DNA from: Mycolicibacterium iranicum
GTDB lineage: Bacteria > Actinomycetota > Actinomycetes > Mycobacteriales > Mycobacteriaceae
Direction: 5' to 3'
DNA length: 64,000 nucleotides
NCBI RefSeq assembly: GCF_014190915.1
Contig: NZ_JACHVU010000014.1
Coordinates: 81,406-145,405 of the forward strand
The notes under the pieces are model-generated. The model was given only the letters and a program-made list of their open reading frames with translations, was not told where the DNA came from and did no database searches. The first letter of the stretch is position 1. Every line of letters starts with the position of its first letter. The position numbers were made by a program, and so were the translations under genes. Positions 16,513 through 25,047 of this stretch are shown here, piece by piece.

Positions 16513-16977
16513 TCAGGCGCCTTCGGCCGTCGACTTGATCGCGGCGAGCGTGGCCGGGATACCGTCGCGCGCGGCGTCGCTGCGTTTGGCGATCTCGGCC
16601 TCGGCGGCATCGCCGAACCGTTCGCCGAAGCCTTCGATCCCCTTGGGCAGGAACTCCCAGGATTCGGTGAGCCTCGTGCCGTCGCCCTCGGGTTCGAGCG
16701 TGTAGCCCCAGTGCACCCAGCCGTTGTTGACCTCCCAGGCGAAGGCGCGTCCGGGGTCGGCGGCCACTACCTGGCTGCGCGTCTCCCACGTCCTTTCCGG
16801 GGTTTCGTTGCGGCCCGTGAACCAGGCGCCGACCTGCGGCCCGGCTCCCTCATCCCACCAGCAGGCCTTGCAGACCGGGCTCCATTCGCCGGTGCGGGTC
16901 ACATCCGACACCAGCGCGTACAACTCGTCGGGCGGGACGGCGACGAAAATCGACTCGGATCGCTTCAGTTCGGTCAC
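16513..16977 (-). CDS. SRPBCC family protein (polyketide cyclase/dehydrase-like)
   Basis: About 154 residues from the GTG at 16977 (VTELKRSESIFVAVPPDELYALVSD), the usual N-terminal strand of the family. Further SRPBCC features are TGEWSPVCKACWWDEG, a central FTGRNETPERTWETRSQV strand pair and a long C-terminal helix (FGERFGDAAEAEIAKRSDAA). It is divergent from the SDR pair, with 89 bp between starts and a KstR box in the gap, so it could be regulated by the same site. The ligand is unknown. Confidence 0.82.
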   Translation of the reverse strand: MTELKRSESIFVAVPPDELYALVSDVTRTGEWSPVCKACWWDEGAGPQVGAWFTGRNETPERTWETRSQVVAADPGRAFAWEVNNGWVHWGYTLEPEGDGTRLTESWEFLPKGIEGFGERFGDAAEAEIAKRSDAARDGIPATLAAIKSTAEGA

Positions 16978-17028
16978 GCCGCCGAGTCTGCCATCCGATA
17001 TTGCGCTTTCGGTGTGCGAGTGTGACCT

Positions 17029-17042
17029 TGGAACGCGTTCCA
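17029..17042. promoter_or_regulatory. KstR-type operator between SRPBCC gene and SDR pair
   Basis: TGGAACGCGTTCCA is a perfect 14-bp palindrome that meets the KstR consensus TnnAACnnGTTnnA. It lies 24 bp before the ATG of the first SDR gene and 52 bp upstream of the divergent SRPBCC gene. Confidence 0.7.
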
Positions 17043-17066
17043 CTTCCTCGTCGAAAGGCCAACGGG

Positions 17067-17852
17067 ATGAGCAACGGTAACGGGCGGGCCGCCAGGGAGG
17101 CGATCGTCATCGGCGGCGCTTCTGGCATCGGGTGGGCCACCGCGCGGGCGTTGGCCGCCGAGGGGTGCCGGGTGACGATCGCCGACCTCAACGGCGACGG
17201 CGCCCGCGCGCGGGCCGCCGAACTGGGCGGCGAGCACGCCGCAGCGGTCGTCGACGTCACCGACGAGGACTCCGTGGCACGTCTCTTCAAGACCCACGGC
17301 CCCCTCGACGTCGCGGTGAACTGCGCGGGGTTCAGCAACGTCGGCCTGATCACCGACATGCCCGCCGACGACTTCCGCGCGGTCATCGACGTGTGCCTCA
17401 ACGGCGCGTTCCTGGTCGCCAAGCATGCGGGCAGGCACTTGCGTGAGGGCGGTTCGCTGGTGCAGATCAGCTCGCTCAACGGCAGACAGCCCGCGGCCGG
17501 GATGAGCGCCTACTGCGCCGCCAAGGCGGGCCTGTCGATGCTGACCCAGGTCGCTGCGCTGGAGATGGGGCCGCGCGGCATCCGGGTGAACGCGGTCGCG
17601 CCGGGCTTCGTGCACACACCTCTGACCGCGGCCGCCGCGTCGGTGCCCGGCGTCGTCGAGGACTACGTCGAGAACACCGCGCTCGGTCGCGCCGGAACCC
17701 CCGAGGACATCGCCGAGGCCGTGGTGTACCTGTGTTCGCCGGGCTCGTCCTGGCTGACCGGCGAGGTGCTCGACATCAACGGCGGCGCACACCTGAAGCG
17801 CTATCCCGACATCATGGGCCACGTGCGGCGCCTCATGGAGCAGTCGTCGTGA
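17067..17852 (+). CDS. Short-chain dehydrogenase/reductase
   Basis: 261 residues from the ATG at 17067. Classical SDR: cofactor motif IGGASGIGWATARAL, acidic IADLN after strand 2 (NAD preference), NCAGFSN, catalytic SerS in VQISSLNG and YCAAK, and C-terminal GSSWLTGEVLDINGG. The substrate is not predictable from the sequence, but the KstR box in the promoter suggests a steroid or sterol side-chain alcohol. It overlaps the second SDR by four bases. Confidence 0.88.
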   Translation: MSNGNGRAAREAIVIGGASGIGWATARALAAEGCRVTIADLNGDGARARAAELGGEHAAAVVDVTDEDSVARLFKTHGPLDVAVNCAGFSNVGLITDMPADDFRAVIDVCLNGAFLVAKHAGRHLREGGSLVQISSLNGRQPAAGMSAYCAAKAGLSMLTQVAALEMGPRGIRVNAVAPGFVHTPLTAAAASVPGVVEDYVENTALGRAGTPEDIAEAVVYLCSPGSSWLTGEVLDINGGAHLKRYPDIMGHVRRLMEQSS

Positions 17853-18691
17853 GCGTCGGCGGTCGCCCACAGCCGCACAGGTACAGCGGAAAGCAGGCCA
17901 TCGTCACCGGCGGCGGATCGGGGATCGGCGCCGCGCTGTGCCGGGCGCTCGACGACGCGGGCGCCGATGTGCTGTGCACCGACATCGACGCGGACGCCGC
18001 AGCGCGGGTGGTGTCCGGGCTGAGTGCCCGCGCCCGCTCGGCACGCCTCGACGTGACCGACGCCGCGGCGGTTCAGGGTGCGGTCGACGACGTGGTCGCG
18101 CGGTCCGGGCGGCTGGACCTGATGTTCAACAACGCCGGCATCGTATGGGGCGGCGAGACCGAGCTGCTCACCCTCGATCAGTGGAACGCCATCATCGACG
18201 TCAACATCCGCGGTGTCGTGCACGGTGTGGCGGCGGCGTATCCGTTGATGCTGCGGCAGGGCCACGGCCACATCGTGAACACCGCGTCGATGGCGGGCCT
18301 CGCCGCCGGCGGGCAGCTGACGAGTTACGTCGCGACCAAGCACGCGGTCGTCGGGCTGTCGATGGCGCTGCGCGCCGAAGCGGTCCCCCGCGGTGTCGGC
18401 GTGCTCGTGGTGTGCCCGGCCGCGGTGGAGACGCCCATCCTGGACAAGGGCGCGGTGGGCAGCTTCGGTGGTCGCGACTACTTCCTGCGCGCCCAGGGCG
18501 GCAAGGCCTACGATGCCGACCAGCTCGCCCGCGACGTCCTGCGCTCCATCGACCGAAACAAGGCCATCCTCGTCAAACCTCGTGTGGCGCATGCCCAATG
18601 GCTGCTGACCCGGCTCGCTCCGGTGACGCTGAACAGACTCTCGATGCGGTTCCTCGCCGCGCAGGCACCGAGCACCGCCGACACGGGATAG
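17849..18691 (+). CDS. Short-chain dehydrogenase/reductase
   Basis: 280 residues from the GTG at 17849, overlapping the previous TGA. Cofactor motif VTGGGSGIGAALCRAL, CTDID after strand 2, NNAGIVWGG, catalytic Ser in NTASMAG and Tyr-Lys in YVATK. The C-terminal 50 residues (VAHAQWLLTRLAPVTLNRLSMRF) form an amphipathic extension often seen in mycobacterial SDRs acting on lipids. It is co-transcribed with the preceding SDR under the KstR-type site. Confidence 0.87.
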   Translation: MSVGGRPQPHRYSGKQAIVTGGGSGIGAALCRALDDAGADVLCTDIDADAAARVVSGLSARARSARLDVTDAAAVQGAVDDVVARSGRLDLMFNNAGIVWGGETELLTLDQWNAIIDVNIRGVVHGVAAAYPLMLRQGHGHIVNTASMAGLAAGGQLTSYVATKHAVVGLSMALRAEAVPRGVGVLVVCPAAVETPILDKGAVGSFGGRDYFLRAQGGKAYDADQLARDVLRSIDRNKAILVKPRVAHAQWLLTRLAPVTLNRLSMRFLAAQAPSTADTG

Positions 18692-18701
18692 GGTGCGCCG
18701 C

Positions 18702-19925
18702 ATGAGGGACGAGTTCACCGTCACCCAGAAGCGCGCCCTGGCCGTCCTGACGGTCGTGGCGCTGGGTTTCGGAGCGTACTTCCTGCGCGGTTACATCCTG
18801 TTGATCGCGGTGGCCGGTGTGCTGGCCTACCTCTTCCGCCCGCTCTACGACCGACTCCGGCGCTCGATGAACGTCGGACTGTCGGCGACGCTGACCCTGT
18901 TCGCGGCCATCGCCACCGTGGCGCTGCCGCTGACCGGTGTGGTGTTCCTGGCCGTGCTGCAGATCAGCCAGGCGGTGACCAGCATCGGCCACTGGGTCGA
19001 CCAGACGGACTTCACGGCGCTGGCCCAGCGACTGCTGGACTCCGCCAACGGGATTCTCTCCCGCGTGCCGTTCATGAACATCACGCTGACCCCCGAATCG
19101 GTGCGGGACGCGGCAACATCCCTGGGCCAGAACGCCGGACAGGTCGCGCTCGGCTTCGCCCGCGACTCGGTGGGCGGTATCGCCGCCACGGTGACGGCAC
19201 TGGTGATCTTCCTCTACGTGTTCCTGGCGCTGCTCACCAACGGCGACCGGGTGGTGGCCCTGTTCCGGGACCTGAACCCGTTGGGAGAGCAGGCTTCCGA
19301 CATCTACCTCGCCAAGGTGGGGGCGATGGTGTCGGCGACGGTCAAGGGCCAGTTCATCATCGCCGTCTGCCAGGGCACCGCCGGCGCCGTCTCGATCTAC
19401 CTCGCCGGATTTCACGACGGCTTCTTCATGTTCCTGATCTTCCTGACCGCGCTGTCGTTCATCCCGCTCGGCAGCGGCATCGTGACCATCCCCGTGGGGA
19501 TCGTCATGGCGGTGTTCGGCAACGTGGCGGGCGGCATCTTCGTCGTGCTGTTCCACGTGGTCGTCGTGACGAGTATTGACAACCTGTTGCGGCCGTTCCT
19601 GGTTCCCAAGAGCGCACACCTGCATCCGGCGCTGATGCTGCTGGCGGTCTTCGCCGGCCTCAAGATGTTCGGCTTCTGGGGCATCGTGCTGGGCCCGGTC
19701 CTGATGATCGTCATCGTGACCACGGTCAGCGTGTACCTCGTGGTCTACAAGGGCGCGTCCCCGGAATCGCTGACCGGGACGGCCGCCGACCCCGACCCCG
19801 ACGACGCCGAGGCCGAGGCCGAACGCCGCACACCGTGGTGGCGCCGGATCCTGCCCGGCACGCCGAAACCCCGGCCGCGGCCTACCGAACCCGCCCCGGA
19901 TTCGGCTAAACCAGCCGCTCCCTGA
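18702..19925 (+). CDS. AI-2E family transporter (Rv1101c-like)
   Basis: About 407 residues from the ATG at 18702 (MRDEFTVTQKRALAVLTVVALG), aligned with the Rv1101c start; a GTG at 18693 is also in frame. Seven to eight membrane segments with the family regions GYILLIAVAGVLAYLFRPLYDRL, the conserved GQFIIAVCQGTAGAVSIYLAGF and IDNLLRPFLVPK, then an acidic and Pro-rich cytoplasmic tail. The family includes Na+/H+ antiporters and putative AI-2 exporters; substrate is unknown here. Its 3' end overlaps the convergent hydrolase gene by 20 bp. Confidence 0.9.
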   Translation: MRDEFTVTQKRALAVLTVVALGFGAYFLRGYILLIAVAGVLAYLFRPLYDRLRRSMNVGLSATLTLFAAIATVALPLTGVVFLAVLQISQAVTSIGHWVDQTDFTALAQRLLDSANGILSRVPFMNITLTPESVRDAATSLGQNAGQVALGFARDSVGGIAATVTALVIFLYVFLALLTNGDRVVALFRDLNPLGEQASDIYLAKVGAMVSATVKGQFIIAVCQGTAGAVSIYLAGFHDGFFMFLIFLTALSFIPLGSGIVTIPVGIVMAVFGNVAGGIFVVLFHVVVVTSIDNLLRPFLVPKSAHLHPALMLLAVFAGLKMFGFWGIVLGPVLMIVIVTTVSVYLVVYKGASPESLTGTAADPDPDDAEAEAERRTPWWRRILPGTPKPRPRPTEPAPDSAKPAAP

Positions 19926-20703
19926 GGAATTCGACGACGCGCTTGCGGGCCTCGTAGGCAGGATGGCCCTCGACCTCGCGGACCTCCAGGGTCAGCACCG
20001 AGTGCGCCATCTTGCCGAACTTGTGCTCGTTGCCCTTCTTCGAGTCGATCTCGATCACTTCGAAGGCGTCACCGAGGCGCTTCTTCAGCGTGGTGAACCG
20101 AGCGGCCGGCGACAGCGGATCCTCGCTGAACCGCAACCCGAGCGCGCACAGGCCCTCCTCGGCGACACGGCGCTCGATGACCTTCAGTTCACCGTCGGAC
20201 AACCCGGGGTCGGCGCGGTGGCGGGCGGTCAGGCCGAGGGGCAACGACGGCTGGCTCAGCACCGGCGCGAGCACGCTGTCGTCGACGGCGGCCGCCAGCG
20301 CGAAGCCGCCGCTCCAGCACTCGCCGATCACCCCGACGCCCTTGCCCGGAGTCCATTCGTTGAGATCGCGGGCCAGCGCACGCAGGTAGTGCGCGATGGG
20401 GCGGTCCGCATTGGTCGCGAACGCCGCGAATTCCTTTGCCACACAGCCACGCACCATCACCGCCACCGCGCCGGGGCGGATGCCCGGCGCTTCGGGGGTG
20501 CCGTACAGCGACGGCGCGGCCACCGTGAAACCGTTGTCCACCAGGTGATTGCCGAGCGCGAGCACGCCTGGGTGCAGGCCGGGCATCTCCGGGATGAGCA
20601 CGACGCCGGGGCCCTCGCCCTTGCGGTAGACGTCGTAGGTGAACCCGGCGGCGCTGAACGGCGCCGAGGTCCACCCGCTCAGGTCTGCTTCTGGTCCGCT
20701 CAT
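19906..20703 (-). CDS. Dienelactone hydrolase family protein
   Basis: 265 residues from the ATG at 20703 (MSGPEADLSGW). Alpha/beta-hydrolase fold with VVLIPEMPGLHPGVL and a nucleophile elbow GECWSGGF carrying Cys, as in dienelactone hydrolases where Cys replaces Ser; the expected His is in NEHKFGKMAHS. It may act on lactones or related esters in degradation pathways. It lies 14 bp downstream of the DUF4245 gene and overlaps the AI-2E gene convergently by 20 bp. Confidence 0.85.
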   Translation of the reverse strand: MSGPEADLSGWTSAPFSAAGFTYDVYRKGEGPGVVLIPEMPGLHPGVLALGNHLVDNGFTVAAPSLYGTPEAPGIRPGAVAVMVRGCVAKEFAAFATNADRPIAHYLRALARDLNEWTPGKGVGVIGECWSGGFALAAAVDDSVLAPVLSQPSLPLGLTARHRADPGLSDGELKVIERRVAEEGLCALGLRFSEDPLSPAARFTTLKKRLGDAFEVIEIDSKKGNEHKFGKMAHSVLTLEVREVEGHPAYEARKRVVEFLRERLV

Positions 20704-20717
20704 GGCGTCTCCCGGGG

Positions 20718-21410
20718 TTAGGTGACCGTCAGCGGCGGCTGGGATTGCGTCGCCGCGGCCAGCGTACGGTACTCGTCCGTACCCGCGGCACCGGAAACCG
20801 CAAGTTGCGCCGGCCCCGTGGGCCCGTCCACCTCGGTCGTCCACACCGGTTCGTTCGGCTTGCCGTCGCTCTCCCCGCCCTCGTAGACGACCCAGCGGAC
20901 TCCGTCGACCTCCTGCGTGCCGGTCGGCACCAGGTCCGGGCTGAACGATGCGATGAGCTTGTCCTCATCGGCGTTGCTCTGCGTGATGCCCAGGTACATG
21001 CCGCTCGGAGTCAGGTACCCGACGACGGTGCCGACGGCACGCACGGCCTGTCCCGTGACCGGGTCGGTGCGCCCGCCTTCGATGCCTTTGCGGCTGCCCG
21101 AATTGGCCTGCCAACCCTCGGGCAGCTGCGGCACCCGCACCGGGAACCGTAGGGCGTTCGCGTCGGCCTGCAGGGCCGCGGGTGCGTCGTACTCGGGTGC
21201 CGGTCCGCGGCCCGGACCCGTGGGGGCGAACGAGCACATCCCGAGCAGTCCGGCGAGCACCACGCAGACCACCACCAGCGGCGCCATCGACCAGAACATG
21301 TCGCGTCCGTCCTGGAGCAGGCGCGACTTGGCAGGCTTGGGGCCCGGCACCGCATAGCCCACGTCGGGGTCACCGGTGACCTCGTGGCCCGGCTCGGGCG
21401 GCGTAGTCAT
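20718..21410 (-). CDS. DUF4245 single-pass membrane protein (Rv1100-like)
   Basis: 230 residues from the ATG at 21410 (MTTPPEPGHEV). A Pro-rich cytoplasmic N-terminus, the segment SRLLQDGRDMFWSM, one membrane helix (MAPLVVVCVVLAGLLGMCSF, about 42-61), then an exported domain of about 165 residues with the family motif RFPVRVPQLPEGWQANSGSR. Function is unknown. It is divergent from glpX (54 bp between starts), a conserved mycobacterial arrangement, and is followed by the dienelactone hydrolase. Confidence 0.85.
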   Translation of the reverse strand: MTTPPEPGHEVTGDPDVGYAVPGPKPAKSRLLQDGRDMFWSMAPLVVVCVVLAGLLGMCSFAPTGPGRGPAPEYDAPAALQADANALRFPVRVPQLPEGWQANSGSRKGIEGGRTDPVTGQAVRAVGTVVGYLTPSGMYLGITQSNADEDKLIASFSPDLVPTGTQEVDGVRWVVYEGGESDGKPNEPVWTTEVDGPTGPAQLAVSGAAGTDEYRTLAAATQSQPPLTVT

Positions 21411-21464
21411 GCCACCCAGTATCCCAGCTCCCATTTCCGATTCCGCTAATGGGAGAATCTGGCC

Positions 21465-22493
21465 ATGAGCGCCCCGCGACGTGAAGCACCGGACCGAAAT
21501 CTCGCCCTTGAACTGGTGCGGGTCACCGAGGCCGGAGCGATGGCCGCGGGCCGCTGGGTCGGCCGCGGGGACAAAGAGGGCGGCGACGGAGCCGCTGTCG
21601 ACGCGATGCGCGAACTGGTCAACTCCGTGTCCATGCGCGGCGTCGTGGTCATCGGCGAGGGCGAGAAGGACAACGCGCCGATGCTCTACAACGGCGAAGA
21701 GGTCGGCAACGGCGACGGACCCGAATGCGATTTCGCCGTCGACCCCGTCGACGGCACCACGCTGATGAGCAAGGGCATGCCCAACGCGATCTCGGTGCTC
21801 GCGGTCGCCGAACGCGGCGCCATGTTCGACCCGTCGGCGGTGTTCTACATGCACAAGATCGCCGTCGGTCCCGACGCCGCCGATGTCATCGACATCAGCG
21901 CGCCGATCGCTGAGAACATCAAACGCGTCGCGAAGGTCAAGAACTCCAGCGTGCGCGACCTGACGGTCTGCATCCTCGACCGTCCCCGCCACCAGCAGCT
22001 GATGGCCGACGTCCGCGAGGCAGGCGCCCGCATCCGGCTGATCTCCGACGGCGACGTCGCCGGCGCCATCGCAGCCTGCCGCCCGGGGTCGGGCACCGAC
22101 ATGCTCGTCGGCATCGGCGGCACCCCCGAAGGCATCATCGCCGCCGCGGCGATCCGCTGCATGGGCGGCGCGATCCAGGCCAAGCTCGCCCCCACCGACG
22201 ACGACGAACGCCAGAAGGCCATCGAGCGCGGTTACGACCTCGATCAGGTCCTGAGCACCGAAGACCTCGTCTCCGGCGAGAACGTCTTCTTCTGCGCCAC
22301 GGGCGTCACCGACGGCGACCTGCTCAAGGGCGTGCAGTACTACGGCGGCGGCTGCACCACCCAGTCGATCGTCATGCGCTCGAAGTCCGGCACGGTCCGC
22401 ATGGTCGAGGCCTATCACCGTCTCTCGAAGCTCAACGAGTACTCCGCCGTCGACTTCACCGGCGACAAGAGTGCCGCCTACCCCTTGCCGTAA
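21465..22493 (+). CDS. glpX: Fructose-1,6-bisphosphatase class II
   Basis: 342 residues. GlpX hydrolyses fructose-1,6-bisphosphate to fructose-6-phosphate in gluconeogenesis. The metal and substrate motifs are present: VVIGEGEKDNAPML, DFAVDPVDGTTLM, ISDGDVAGAI, GIGGTPEGIIAAAAI and GGGCTTQSIVMRS. The ATG at 21465 follows GGGAG at good spacing. M. tuberculosis glpX is essential for growth on fatty acids, cholesterol or glycerol, which fits the lipid-catabolic neighbourhood. fum follows 36 bp downstream on the same strand. Confidence 0.96.
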   Translation: MSAPRREAPDRNLALELVRVTEAGAMAAGRWVGRGDKEGGDGAAVDAMRELVNSVSMRGVVVIGEGEKDNAPMLYNGEEVGNGDGPECDFAVDPVDGTTLMSKGMPNAISVLAVAERGAMFDPSAVFYMHKIAVGPDAADVIDISAPIAENIKRVAKVKNSSVRDLTVCILDRPRHQQLMADVREAGARIRLISDGDVAGAIAACRPGSGTDMLVGIGGTPEGIIAAAAIRCMGGAIQAKLAPTDDDERQKAIERGYDLDQVLSTEDLVSGENVFFCATGVTDGDLLKGVQYYGGGCTTQSIVMRSKSGTVRMVEAYHRLSKLNEYSAVDFTGDKSAAYPLP

Positions 22494-22529
22494 TCACCCC
22501 ACTCACACCAGAACACGAACAGGGAGCCA

Positions 22530-23963
22530 ATGACTGCCGACAACGCCGTCGACAAGAATGCCGGTGACGACACCGAATACCGCATCGAGCACGACACCAT
22601 GGGCGAGGTCAGGGTGCCCAAGAACGCGCTCTGGCGCGCTCAGACCCAGCGTGCGGTGGAGAACTTCCCGATCTCGTTCCGCCCGCTGGAGCGCACCCAG
22701 ATCCGCGCGCTGGGCCTCCTCAAGGGCGCCTGCGCCCAGGTCAACAAGGACCTCGGCCTGCTCGCGGCGGAGAAGGCCGATGCGATCATCGCCGCGGCCG
22801 CCGAGATCGCCGACGGCCGCCACGACGACCAGTTCCCGATCGACGTGTTCCAGACCGGCTCGGGCACCAGCTCGAACATGAACACCAACGAGGTCATCGC
22901 CTCGATTGCCGCGGCCAACGGTGTCACGGTGCACCCGAACGACGACGTCAACATGTCGCAGAGCTCCAACGACACCTTCCCCACGGCCACTCACATCGCC
23001 GCGACCGAAGCCGCCGTGCGCCACCTGATCCCGGCGCTCGAGGTGCTTCACGAGTCGCTGGACGCCAAGGCCCGCCAGTGGCGCACGACGGTGAAGTCCG
23101 GCCGCACCCACCTGATGGACGCCGTCCCGGTGACGCTGGGCCAGGAGTTCGGCGGGTACGCGCGCCAGATCCAGGCCGGCATCGAAAGGGTCAAGGCGAC
23201 GCTGCCCCGCCTGGGCGAGCTCGCCATCGGCGGCACCGCCGTCGGCACCGGCCTCAACGCCCCGGACGGGTTCGGCGCGAAGGTGGTCGACGTCCTGGTC
23301 GACCAGACGGGGATCGCCGAACTGCGCACGGCCGTGGACTCTTTCGAGGCCCAGGCCGCCCGCGACGGCCTCGTCGAGGCGTCCGGTGCGCTCAAGACCA
23401 TCGCCGCCTCGCTGACCAAGATCGCCAACGACATCCGCTGGATGGGCTCCGGCCCGCTCACCGGCCTCGGCGAGCTGCAGCTACCCGACCTGCAGCCGGG
23501 CAGCTCGATCATGCCGGGCAAGGTCAACCCCGTCATCCCCGAGGCCGTGACGCAGGTCGCCGCGCAGGTGATCGGCAACGACGCCGCCGTCACCGTGGGT
23601 GGTCTGTCGGGTGCCTTCGAGCTCAACGTCTACATCCCGATGATGGCCCGCAACGTGCTGGAATCGTTCACGCTGCTGGCCAACGTGTCCAAGCTGTTCG
23701 CCACCAAGTGCATCGACGGCCTGGTGGCCAACGAGGACCGCCTGCGGGAGCTCGCCGAGTCCTCCCCGTCGATCGTGACGCCGTTGAACTCGGCGATCGG
23801 CTACGAAGAGGCCGCCAAGGTCGCCAAGCAGGCCCTCAAGGAGAAGAAGACGATCCGGCAGACGGTCGTCGACCGCGGCCTGATCGGCGACAAGCTCTCC
23901 GAGGAGGAGCTCGACAAGCGCCTCGACGTGCTGGCGATGGCGAAGGTGAAAGACGGGAGCTAG
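22530..23963 (+). CDS. fum: Class II fumarate hydratase
   Basis: 477 residues; ATG preceded by GGGAGCCA. Aspartase/fumarase superfamily: VRVPKNALWRAQTQRAVENF, the TGSGTSSNMNTNEV region, SQSSNDTFPTA, SGRTHLMDAVP and the catalytic loop GSSIMPGKVNPV. It interconverts fumarate and malate in the TCA cycle. Orthologue of Rv1098c. It probably shares a transcript with glpX. Confidence 0.96.
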   Translation: MTADNAVDKNAGDDTEYRIEHDTMGEVRVPKNALWRAQTQRAVENFPISFRPLERTQIRALGLLKGACAQVNKDLGLLAAEKADAIIAAAAEIADGRHDDQFPIDVFQTGSGTSSNMNTNEVIASIAAANGVTVHPNDDVNMSQSSNDTFPTATHIAATEAAVRHLIPALEVLHESLDAKARQWRTTVKSGRTHLMDAVPVTLGQEFGGYARQIQAGIERVKATLPRLGELAIGGTAVGTGLNAPDGFGAKVVDVLVDQTGIAELRTAVDSFEAQAARDGLVEASGALKTIAASLTKIANDIRWMGSGPLTGLGELQLPDLQPGSSIMPGKVNPVIPEAVTQVAAQVIGNDAAVTVGGLSGAFELNVYIPMMARNVLESFTLLANVSKLFATKCIDGLVANEDRLRELAESSPSIVTPLNSAIGYEEAAKVAKQALKEKKTIRQTVVDRGLIGDKLSEEELDKRLDVLAMAKVKDGS

Positions 23964-24065
23964 CACTCGGATTCGTTCCTGGAGATCTGTCGAAAACCCG
24001 GCGGATCGTCGGCGACGGGCACAAGATGGTGGCGTCCCACCCCCAGGTATGAATCAGGAGTTGCG

Positions 24066-24287
24066 GTGACCGCCACCCTCGACGCCACGACCACGTCCCC
24101 GTCCGCCGCGCTGGTCACCACGGCCACCAGCCAGCCGGCGCTGCGCACGGGTTTCGTCATGCTCGGACTGGCATCGCTGGTCGACCTGTCGAAGGCCAGA
24201 CACGGCTGGGGAGCCGACCGCATGCTGGCGGTGTCCGGGGCGGCGGCCGCGGGATGGTTCCTCGTCGAGGGTCGTCGCCGCCAGTAA
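24066..24287 (+). CDS. Small hydrophobic protein of unknown function
   Basis: 73 residues from the GTG at 24066, with CAGGAG six bases before it. The N-terminal 28 residues are Thr/Ala/Ser-rich and the middle and end hold two short hydrophobic stretches (FVMLGLASLVDLS, MLAVSGAAAAGWFLVEG), so it may associate with the membrane. I do not recognise a family. It follows fum after 102 bp and converges on the deacetylase gene. Confidence 0.5.
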   Translation: MTATLDATTTSPSAALVTTATSQPALRTGFVMLGLASLVDLSKARHGWGADRMLAVSGAAAAGWFLVEGRRRQ

Positions 24288-24300
24288 CAGGTCGCGCCTG

Positions 24301-25047
24301 TCACGCGCGGTCGCGGGTCCCGTACAGGCTCCCGGGTGCGCGCGGTCCGAGCAGCTGCGACGCCGTCACCAGGTGGTAGCCGTCCGCTCTGAGCGCGGGC
24401 ACCAGGTGGGTCATCGCCTCCACGGTCGACCACACGGTGTCGTGGAGCAGCACCACCGCATTCGGGCGGATCTGGGCCCTCAGCGCGTCGCGGACGATCG
24501 CGGGGTCGCTGATCTCCCAGTCCCGCGGGTTGATGTCCCAGTTGACGGCGCCCAGCCCCTGACGTTCGGCCTCCGCGAGCACGGAGTCGTCGATCGCCCC
24601 GAAGCCGGTGCGCGTCAAGGCCGGCCGTTGTCCCGTCGCGGCCTCGATGGCCTCCGTGGCGCGGCTGAATTCGGACGCGACGTCGGCCCGCGTGAGCGTG
24701 GTCATGTCGCGGTGCGCCCAGGTGTGGTTGCCGATCTCCATGCCCGCGCCGGCGATCCGGCGGGCCGCGGCGGGGTCGGCGGCGACCCGCTCCCCGATCA
24801 AGAAGAACGTGGCCCTCGCATCATTGGCGCGCAGTATGTCGAGCAGCCGGTCGGTGTGGGCGCCCGGCCCGTCGTCGAACGTCAGCGCCACGCACCTGAC
24901 CCGCGCGCAGTCGACCGTGTCGGCGGCGGCGGGCGTCACTGAAGCGACCAGACCGAGGACGAGCCCCATCACCACGGCCCACAACCTGCGATTTCGGTGT
25001 ACTTGGTCAACGTGGCGTTGACCAAGTACACCGAAATCCCGCGTCAC
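24301..25047 (-). CDS. Secreted polysaccharide deacetylase (Rv1096-like)
   Basis: About 248 residues if the GTG at 25047 is used; this overlaps the phoH2 stop (GTGA) and supplies the basic n-region HRNRRLW before the hydrophobic core VVMGLVLGLVASV and a cleavage site near AAADT. Shorter starts (24984, 24975, 24969) would leave almost no charged n-region. NodB-type catalytic motifs are present: TFDDGPG with the base Asp, HTWAH metal ligands, RTGFGAID, WDINPRDWE and LLHDT. Family members deacetylate GlcNAc in peptidoglycan or chitin oligomers. A perfect 49-nt palindrome lies within the presumed signal-peptide codons. It is downstream of phoH2 in one unit. Confidence 0.88.
   Translation of the reverse strand: MTRDFGVLGQRHVDQVHRNRRLWAVVMGLVLGLVASVTPAAADTVDCARVRCVALTFDDGPGAHTDRLLDILRANDARATFFLIGERVAADPAAARRIAGAGMEIGNHTWAHRDMTTLTRADVASEFSRATEAIEAATGQRPALTRTGFGAIDDSVLAEAERQGLGAVNWDINPRDWEISDPAIVRDALRAQIRPNAVVLLHDTVWSTVEAMTHLVPALRADGYHLVTASQLLGPRAPGSLYGTRDRA
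24990..25038. repeat. Perfect 23-bp inverted repeat with 3-nt loop
   Basis: Arms 24990-25012 and 25016-25038 are exact reverse complements around the loop TGG; the left arm begins GATTTCGGTGTACTTGG. It is AT-richer than its flanks and resembles a small palindromic dispersed element (REP/MITE class). In RNA from the minus strand it would form a very stable hairpin just after the phoH2 stop. Confidence 0.9.
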
